This document shows positions 60,347 to 64,000 of a DNA stretch of 64,000 nucleotides, one piece after another. The DNA is from Mugil cephalus (Eukaryota; Chordata; Actinopteri; Mugiliformes; Mugilidae), in the NCBI RefSeq assembly GCF_022458985.1, contig NC_061784.1, forward strand, positions 21,627,002-21,691,001. Direction: 5' to 3'. The notes beneath the pieces were generated by a model. That model was not told the origin of the DNA and did not search any database. It saw only the letters and a program-made list of their open reading frames with translations. Every line of letters begins with the position of its first letter. Within the stretch, counting starts at the first letter, position 1. Both the position numbers and the translations under genes were made by a program.

Positions 60347-61488
60347 GTGAGTGACCTTACTTAAAGAATGGACAGACTGTAGAATTTCATTAGTTTAAAA
60401 AACATCAAGAAAATGAACTATGACACTAATGAAGGTTTAATTTGTTGATATTTTCATTTTAAAGATACCTGCATAGTATTACAACAGTTAACCTACAAAG
60501 GATGTAAAATTCTGACATATTAACAGATATAAAATTAATTATTAGTAATTATTAGTTCCACTTAGAAATAAAATACATCTGTGTCAAATTGTACATGGGT
60601 TTTTCACTCACTCATTTTCACTCATTATCTCTGTTTGTAAATTATTAGTAACTCCAAAAATATATTTGATAAAAATAAAAAACATTGTTATCAACAACCT
60701 CTTCTGAGGGTTTTATAGTTTAACAGTGATGAGTTTAGTGAGTTCAAATTGACTCAGATTTAAAATCTTTTTCAAATACGCAGATGTGTACAAAGTTATA
60801 CACATGTATAATTTGGCAAGTTACATTGTGCCAAAACTGCACTTAAATCAGCATAATATCACAACCCAGTAATCCTCATGATGAGGATTTTGTGTTTCCA
60901 ACTTCAAACATTTCTCTCGTTTCTGACTCTTGGCTGACAGTATGTGTCCGGACCACGTGGCTCATTTTGATCTTAGTTATATTTTTAAATCATGGTAATA
61001 CTTGATTACATATTAGGATCTTAATTCTGTTAAACACATCATAGCTGAATTAATGTGATATAATGTGCAGTTTGAGCCTGGCTGTACAGCTAAAAAATGC
61101 AAACATCTCACAACATCTAGTCCCATGCAATAAATCGTAAAACCTGTTTCCTTTGCTACTGAATAGCATTGTGACTGGCCTGCTGCCTGTGCAATCGACA
61201 GCTCAGGCAGTACTAAACCATTTCATGCAGAATCACAGGGTTGGTTGGTCAATGTTATTTACCTTTTGATAAGCAGATATTTAAAATTTACAGACAAAAT
61301 CAAGACAACACACAAAGAGATCACATATTTTACTACTATATTATATTAAAAAATTATATTTTATGATGATGGTTTAATAATTTTCTCTTTTTTTTAACCT
61401 TCTTTTGGTATTGTCCTAATCCCCCCATGTCACTGCATGTGACACTATACAATGTTTTATTAATAACTTGATTCTGTCACAGCAGAAA

Positions 61489-62993
61489 ATGATTTGGACC
61501 TACATGATCATCACATCTCTGGCAACAACAGCGCTTTCAAAAGGTACATTTCAAGATTTAAGATCGTACTAACACTAATATTTGACATTATGTATTGTGT
61601 TTTTATGTAACACAATAGCAACTGTGTCATTCAGTCGACCACTCCAGATGTGTAGAAGTTTTCCTGAAAGAGCCATGAGTTAAAATTACTAACAGACTGC
61701 ACATAGGAATAGTTTGGAAACAAACACGAGAAAGATTTCCTCACTTTTAAGAAATTAAATGTGAGGAAATTATCAAGAAATGATCAAGGCTCGTTTCATA
61801 CCATGTAAAAATGTTTGATGTGTATTCTGTTTTTTGTTCCTATCAGGTTCTCTTGAATGCAACTTAACTAATCCTACTCCAACAACCAAACAGTGTTTGG
61901 GGAAACTTGGGGCACCACTGATTTTTTACCTACCAACTTCAACTAAATTTACTTACTTACTTTACTTACTAAAACGTGGCAATGTCATTGACACAAACAA
62001 CAATGGAACATTGAAGCTCAACAAGGCATCAAGGGAAGATTCTGGAGATTACCTGCTGGAAACATTTAATTCCACTTCTGGTCAACGTTTGAATGAAATC
62101 AGAATCCATGTAGAAATACAAGGTAGGAGAAATAAATTCTAGTTATATTCTTTAAAACCAAATTTGAATGGAATTTAGATGGTTAAAAATAAATGAAGTT
62201 TCCAGAGCTGACAGTGGATTTTGATCATATGTTTGTCTTCCAGCTCCTGTGTCTAAACCAGCTGTGTCTCAGACATGTTTGTCACCAGAACAGATGAAGG
62301 TAAGCTGCTCCTCTGAGGGAGATGGAGCAGAGATCATTTTATCTTTGGACAATAACTTATTGATTCGCAGCAGAGCTGCAAAAAAACACAATGTCTCAAA
62401 TGTTACTGTCAGTTTATACGGTCAGCTGACAGGAAACCTGACATGTGATGTTCAAAACAACGTCAGCAGAGAACAAACAGTCATCCAGCTCACAAGCTGT
62501 TCAGGTAATAAATTCATTTTATTGACAAAAAGTATTTAGATGATTTCACTGCGTAATCTGTGTTAATGTTGGTATTTTCTAGGTAACATCTCTTCTCATC
62601 TCTCTCCTTTGGCTGTGGCTCTGATATCAAGTGTGGCCACTCTACTTCTCCTTTTGGCTGTGATTCTTGGTATCAAATGTTTCAACAAGACAACAAGCAA
62701 CAAGACACCAAGAAACAAGACAACAAGCCCTGTGACTGTTAGTAAAGGTGAGTAATGTAGTAAAAGCTCTCCTAATATTTAACTGTAAAATTGTAAAATA
62801 CGTACAGTGAACCGCAATCATGTAAGTGTTAGTTTATTAGTGTTGTTACTATTCTGTGTTATGACAGTTTAAAACAAGGATTATGGAAGATATATTTAAA
62901 CTGTTTCAACTTCTTTCAGATGACGTTGAAGATGAGATAATCTACTCAGATGTTAAAGTGATGACGGCTGCAAGGAAGACCAGACACAACTGA
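61489..62993 (+). CDS. Gene G: CD2/SLAM-like receptor, shortened V domain
   Basis: The exons are 61,489-61,543 (signal), 61,847-62,122 (V-like), 62,244-62,504 (C2-like), 62,583-62,747 (transmembrane) and 62,920-62,993 (tail); 276 residues, phase-1 introns, GT-AG ends. The V exon is 17 codons shorter than in the other genes. The variable middle is replaced by a Tyr/Leu-rich stretch (FTYLLYLLKRGN) encoded by an ACTTACTTACTTACTTT microsatellite at about 61,951-61,971, and the frame is kept. The conserved NNGTLKLNKAS and EDSGDYLLE follow. The C2 domain has the four cysteines plus a three-codon insertion (KKHNVSNVTVS) that adds a possible glycosylation site. The tail has IIYSDV. Here the last intron begins GTGAGTAATG and retention would stop after two codons, so only the spliced ITIM-like tail is possible. 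Confidence 0.83.
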
Positions 62994-63935
62994 CTTTAAA
63001 ATCCAACTTCATTTTTTCCTGAAACATTATTTCTAATTTTCCTTCACAACTGTCATTTATTGTGTGCCACCTTCTTTGTTCATCTACAGTATCCACAATG
63101 CATCACTGCTAATTCTTAATGTCTTAAAGCTCAGGTCCACTGTTCATACAGTATATACACTTATACTTATATACACAGGTAGTGGCTAACAAATAACCAC
63201 TTCCTTGAGTCACATCTCAAAAACAAGACAACAAACAGGAAGAGCTGAACTCACACCTGCTGCTAAGAAATTCCGTTCTCTTCAACAACAACCTGAAAGA
63301 CGACAACCACAGTTCATATGCAGTGAGTGTCGACTAAAACCACATATTTGAAAGGGCCTTTGAGAAACCAGGGACTTTAAAACTGTACCTCCACTATACA
63401 GCATGAAGTTAACACGAGGCTTTAATGGCAATTTATTTTCATGATTTCATGAATAACTTCTTACGTATAATCATTAACAGTAAATACAATGTGTATTCCA
63501 GTGAACTTGATATACAGATTTTTTTTTTTTTAATGCAAAATTGAGCAGCATTTGTTTTTCATTCACTATCAAAGAGTGTATGATGATGTATTTAGTTATA
63601 TTTCAATTTCTTATTAGTTCAACAATATTTTCATAACGCATGTTGTGGTAATGTTTAGCATAAATTATATACATGAATTTCTGAAGATGATGTTTAACAG
63701 AACCAATAAATGTAGACCTGTTTTTACGACCATTTTTACGTGTATGTAAATAGTTTGTCCATTTACGATGGAAAAATCATCAGAGTGAACATGAAACTAC
63801 AAAATCTACTTGAACAGTCATGCAATTCATAAGTTATAATTTGTTTTATTAATTCTGGGAAAGTATTAATATTATGTGTGGCTTATTGTAAGATTTGCAA
63901 TCAATTAAAGTTTAATAAAGGATTCGGTATAAAAT
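62994..63935 (+). other. 3' UTR of gene G
   Basis: Common unit 3' end, shorter than in C or F because most of the Tc1-like part is absent. AATAAA at 63,914-63,919 is followed by a GT-rich stretch. The window ends shortly after. Confidence 0.6.
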
Positions 63936-64000
63936 GGATGAATCAAGTGTTGTGTTTACTGTCAGTGTAAACAAATATGAAATAAAAGAAAGAACAACAC

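Noticed and set aside
1..64000. CRISPR arrays, operons, bacterial promoters, tRNA or rRNA genes.
   Set aside because: The window is an intron-rich vertebrate locus. Repeats are dispersed transposons and tandem gene units; no tRNA or rRNA structure was recognised.

Overview
The window is eukaryotic and almost certainly from a teleost fish. It is AT-rich and intron-containing, with typical fish transposons (Tc1-like elements and MITEs, L2/CR1-like and other LINEs, a Ty3/gypsy-type LTR element). Its genes look like CD2/SLAM-family immunoglobulin-superfamily receptors. All identifiable host genes lie on the + strand as a head-to-tail tandem array. I name them A to G by position; no orthologue is certain enough for a gene symbol.

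Layout. 1-700 is the 3' end of a unit that starts before the window. Units A (about 4.6-9.6 kb) and B (about 16.75-20.95 kb) are recognisable but full of frameshifts. Between and after them lie a minus-strand LINE (2.0-3.0 kb), a Ty3/gypsy-like element with both LTRs (10,845-16,668), an extra copy of a unit 3' end (21.3-22.4 kb), a plus-strand LINE (24.0-26.8 kb) and a Tc1-like transposon (27.5-29.0 kb). From about 31,375 the sequence becomes clean and holds five apparently well-formed genes. C is 32,441-34,700, D is 39,644-41,335, E is 45,837-47,585, F is 52,386-55,757 and G is 61,489-62,993. They are separated by related intergenic blocks built largely from old Tc1-like remnants.

Gene model. 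Each clean gene has a likely 5' non-coding exon (a second one in most units) and a short signal-peptide exon. Next come an Ig V-like exon without the canonical disulfide, an Ig C2-like exon with four cysteines, a transmembrane exon and a short cytoplasmic-tail exon. All coding introns examined are phase 1, and exon lengths sum to multiples of three in all five clean genes. Genes C, E, F and G have an ITIM-like tyrosine tail. Gene D, and broken gene B, carry a different transmembrane/tail pair with no tail-exon tyrosine. In C, E and F, retaining the last intron would give a different short tail with an ITSM-like TxYxxI motif. The C2 exons are nearly invariant, while the middle of the V exon differs strongly between copies. 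That pattern fits a rapidly diversifying family of paired receptors.

Caution. Bases 1 to about 31,375 look like poorly corrected long-read consensus, with inflated homopolymers and near-random frameshifts against clean paralogues. The breaks in A, B and the transposons there should not be read as biological until the sequence is verified. Splice sites and families were assigned by eye from sequence and paralogue comparison; no database search was run.
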